In this document: one piece after another, positions 61,923 to 64,000 of the stretch
Layout of the letters: each line of letters begins with the position of its first letter
Position numbering within the stretch: the first letter of the stretch is position 1
Assembly (NCBI GenBank): GCA_905182755.1
Contig: CAJJCS010000004.1
Span: 248,001 to 312,000 of the forward strand
Length of the DNA: 64,000 bases
From: Aequorivita sp. HC6-5
Lineage (GTDB): Bacteria; Bacteroidota; Bacteroidia; Flavobacteriales; Flavobacteriaceae
Reading direction: 5' to 3'
Program-made: the position numbers and the translations under genes
The notes under the pieces: model-generated
Told to the model about the DNA's origin: nothing
The model's database searches: none
The model's input: only the letters and a program-made list of their open reading frames with translations

Positions 61923-63380
61923 ATGAAAAAACTACTGATTCTTTTAGTTTTGATTTTATCAAGCTGTTCAGCAAAACTTATCGAACAGGTGCGTCAAAAG
62001 CCTAATGTTTTGTTGTTATACATTGACGACCTACGGCCGGAATTGGCAAGTTTTGGAGCCTTACAAATACAATCTCCAAATATTGACGCCTTGGCAGAAA
62101 AAGGGGTAAGATTTTCAAATGCCTATTGCAATGTGCCTGTTTGTGGAGCTTCTCGGGCAAGTATGCTTACAGGGATATTGCCAACAAAAAACAAATTTCT
62201 TGATTATAAAACATTTGTTGAAAAAGACACACCAGAGGCCGTTACTATACCTGAACTGTTCAAAAAAAATGGATACACTGCCATTTCCAACGGGAAGATA
62301 TATCATCATTTGGATGATCGACAAGGCGATTGGAATGAAGTTTGGCGACCCTACGCATTCGACAAAAACAATACAGGCTTAACGCCAACCGATTATTGGC
62401 AATCTCTCTGGAAAGATTACAAAGATCCCTATAATGCCTCACAGTATAGAATAACGGATATGGGTCCCGCTTATGAAAGTGAGGATGTTTCAGACTCTAT
62501 CTATATCGATGGTTTGTTGACCGAGAAGGTTATCCGAGACATTAAAAAGCTAAAAAAAACAAAGAAGCCTTTCTTTTTAACTGCTGGTTTTATCAGTCCG
62601 CATTTACCTTTTAATGCGCCAAAAAAATACTGGGATTTGTACGACAGAAATACAATCAAACAGCCCGAAAATTATAATTATATTCCCAAAGATGCACCAG
62701 AGATTAGTATTAGTTCCTGGCCTGAAATGAGAAGCTATACCAATATTCCTGGGCAAGGGCCAGTGTCTGATAGTATAGCAATTGATTTAATACATGGATA
62801 TTATGCAACTATATCCTACACAGACGCCTTGGTTGGTAAAATCTTAAACGCCCTGAAAGAGGAAGGTTTAGAAAATAACACGATTGTTATTTTAGTTTCT
62901 GACCATGGCTATAATTTACAGGAACATACACAATGGACTAAGTTTACAAATTACAATACCTCTACCCAGGTACCTTTAATAATCTACAATCCTTTTTCCA
63001 AGACCAAAGGCACAACAAATGCCTTAACATCTTTAGTGGATATTTACCCTACATTGGTAGAAATATGTGAATTAGAAGCTCCTAAAAAACAATTAGACGG
63101 AGTGAGTTTGGTTCCTGTTTTAAACAACCTAAACTCTGAAGGTAAAAAATATGTTTTTATCAAAAAGAATAATGGATTTACACTAAAAACAAGGGATTTT
63201 AGTTATACTGAATTTATAAAACCAAAAGACAATTCAACGGTTGCTAGAATGTTGTATGATCACAGAGAAAACAAATCTGAAAACATAAATGTTGTACATC
63301 AAAAAGAGTTTAAGAGCATTGTTTCAGAACTAAGTTTAACCCTACATTCAGTGTATCAAAAAAACATTAATGGCAAATAG
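61923..63380 (+). CDS. Lipoprotein S1-family sulfatase with CGASR motif
   Basis: A 485-residue sulfatase from MKKLLILLVLILSSCSAKLI, with lipobox LSSC (Cys15). The earlier ATG at 61911 would only add four residues. Metal-site residues lie in YIDDLRPELASFGA. The modification motif VCGASRASMLTG has Cys74 and Ala in place of the usual Pro. HGYYATISYTDALVGKIL and ILVSDHGYNLQEHTQW follow. It is the closest relative in the window of the sulfatase at 11545-12948. It is the only sulfatase on the plus strand and has no SusCD beside it inside the window, so it may open another locus to the right. Confidence 0.9.
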   Translation: MKKLLILLVLILSSCSAKLIEQVRQKPNVLLLYIDDLRPELASFGALQIQSPNIDALAEKGVRFSNAYCNVPVCGASRASMLTGILPTKNKFLDYKTFVEKDTPEAVTIPELFKKNGYTAISNGKIYHHLDDRQGDWNEVWRPYAFDKNNTGLTPTDYWQSLWKDYKDPYNASQYRITDMGPAYESEDVSDSIYIDGLLTEKVIRDIKKLKKTKKPFFLTAGFISPHLPFNAPKKYWDLYDRNTIKQPENYNYIPKDAPEISISSWPEMRSYTNIPGQGPVSDSIAIDLIHGYYATISYTDALVGKILNALKEEGLENNTIVILVSDHGYNLQEHTQWTKFTNYNTSTQVPLIIYNPFSKTKGTTNALTSLVDIYPTLVEICELEAPKKQLDGVSLVPVLNNLNSEGKKYVFIKKNNGFTLKTRDFSYTEFIKPKDNSTVARMLYDHRENKSENINVVHQKEFKSIVSELSLTLHSVYQKNINGK

Positions 63381-63458
63381 AAAAAGGAACAAATCTCAAT
63401 ACTAAGATATCTCCCCTTTTCCAAAGCGTCGCTTTGAAAATCAAAAACCCACAAAAAC

Positions 63459-63500
63459 AAAAAAGCAAGCTTTATGTTTTAGCTTGCTTTTTATTTATTT
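63459..63500 (+). terminator. Intrinsic terminator of the sulfatase
   Basis: The stem aaaaagcaagct / agcttgcttttt around ttatgttttlike AT-rich loop (63461-63492) is followed by a T-rich tract, 78 bases after the sulfatase stop. Confidence 0.75.
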
Positions 63501-63560
63501 GTACACACCCCACTCCAAGTATCGAACTTTTTCTTGCAAGAATTGTTTAAAACTTACAAA

Positions 63561-64000
63561 ATGAAGAAATTACTATACTTATTAATTTTTCCAGTAATTG
63601 GTTTTATATCTTTCGAAATCTGACAAAGCCTTTGAAGAAACACTCATAAATTTAGGGTATGACACAGTTTTGGATGGAAAAGTATTAACAGCGAATATTA
63701 TTGGAGTTAAGAGATTGGAGTTTAATGCATTACAAAACCAGAGTCACCTTTCTATTTCTGACTTTACTGGTATTCATAACTTTAAAGCTTTAGAAGAATT
63801 ATCTATAAAGTTTCTTAATTTAGAGAGTATAGATTTAAGTAATAACAAAGAATTAATTTATTTAAACATTGAAGGTTGTAAACTGACAAGCTTAGATTTA
63901 AGTAATCATCCCTCATTAACTTATTTAGATTGTGAAAGTAATCAACTCACGAATTTAGATTTAAGTAGTAATAAGGCATTAACTCAGTTGAGTTGTAGTG
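63561..64000 (+). CDS. Leucine-rich-repeat protein, 5' part (one frameshift, cut by window end)
   Basis: A signal peptide starts at 63561 (MKKLLYLLIFPVIGFISF). The frame shifts by one near 63615 and then stays open to the window end as SDKAFEETLINLGYDTVLDG followed by leucine-rich repeats of about 21 residues (NLESIDLSNNKELIYLNIEG, SLDLSNHPSLTYLDCESNQL). Such repeats bind proteins or glycans at the cell surface in Bacteroidota. A T9SS tail would be expected but lies outside the window. Without the shift the frame ends after only 20 codons. Confidence 0.65.

Noticed and set aside
1-64000. CRISPR array, insertion sequence, prophage or integron
   Set aside because: No short regularly spaced repeats, transposase, integrase or phage genes were seen on either strand.

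Overview
The window reads as marine Flavobacteriia (Bacteroidota). The DNA is AT-rich. There is a SusC/SusD pair, a hybrid two-component regulator (HTCS), several type IX secretion (T9SS) C-terminal sorting domains, and perfect TAnnTTTG -7 promoter boxes in front of housekeeping genes. I see no rRNA or tRNA gene, CRISPR array, transposase or prophage. 

Region 1 (1-25,900, all on the minus strand) is a polysaccharide-utilisation locus for a sulfated glycan. In transcription order it holds a sulfatase, the HTCS sensor-regulator, a 40-codon stub of a deleted sulfatase, a sulfatase, a parallel beta-helix T9SS protein, a sulfatase, a GH3 glycosidase, a sulfatase overlapping susC by 4 bases, susC, susD, a sulfatase, a large T9SS protein with tandem 113-residue repeats, a small secreted helical protein, and a second, frameshifted copy of the beta-helix gene. 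The likely division of labour is that surface sulfatases and T9SS proteins trim or bind the glycan, SusC/SusD import oligosaccharides, GH3 acts on released oligosaccharides, and the HTCS senses a breakdown product and switches the locus on. The beta-helix gene lies in two 1.27-kb direct repeats that bracket the susCD core. Remnants of other genes in the spacers show the locus grew and decayed by local duplication. 

Region 2 (26,100-60,450) is mostly housekeeping: recQ, a TPR-HTH regulator, an HDAC-like deacylase, metG, a DUF1501/DUF1800 pair, an LD-carboxypeptidase, a YraN protein, mfd, a TspO-like protein, acs, fbp, a GNAT acetyltransferase, aspartate kinase, an arsenate reductase with DUF6428, a serA-like dehydrogenase, a cupin, mgtE, rsmA, DUF4286, a TPR protein, serS, an HTTM membrane protein, ribF, pth, rplY (L25) and prs. 

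Region 3 (60,600-64,000) returns to accessory content: a short T9SS protein related to the large one in region 1, a sixth intact sulfatase on the plus strand, and the start of a leucine-rich-repeat protein cut by the window end. 

About fourteen genes, including mfd, mgtE and aspartate kinase, are split by frameshifts, most of them single-base insertions. This pattern looks more like uncorrected long-read sequencing error than gene decay, so I describe those loci as single genes and name the break point.
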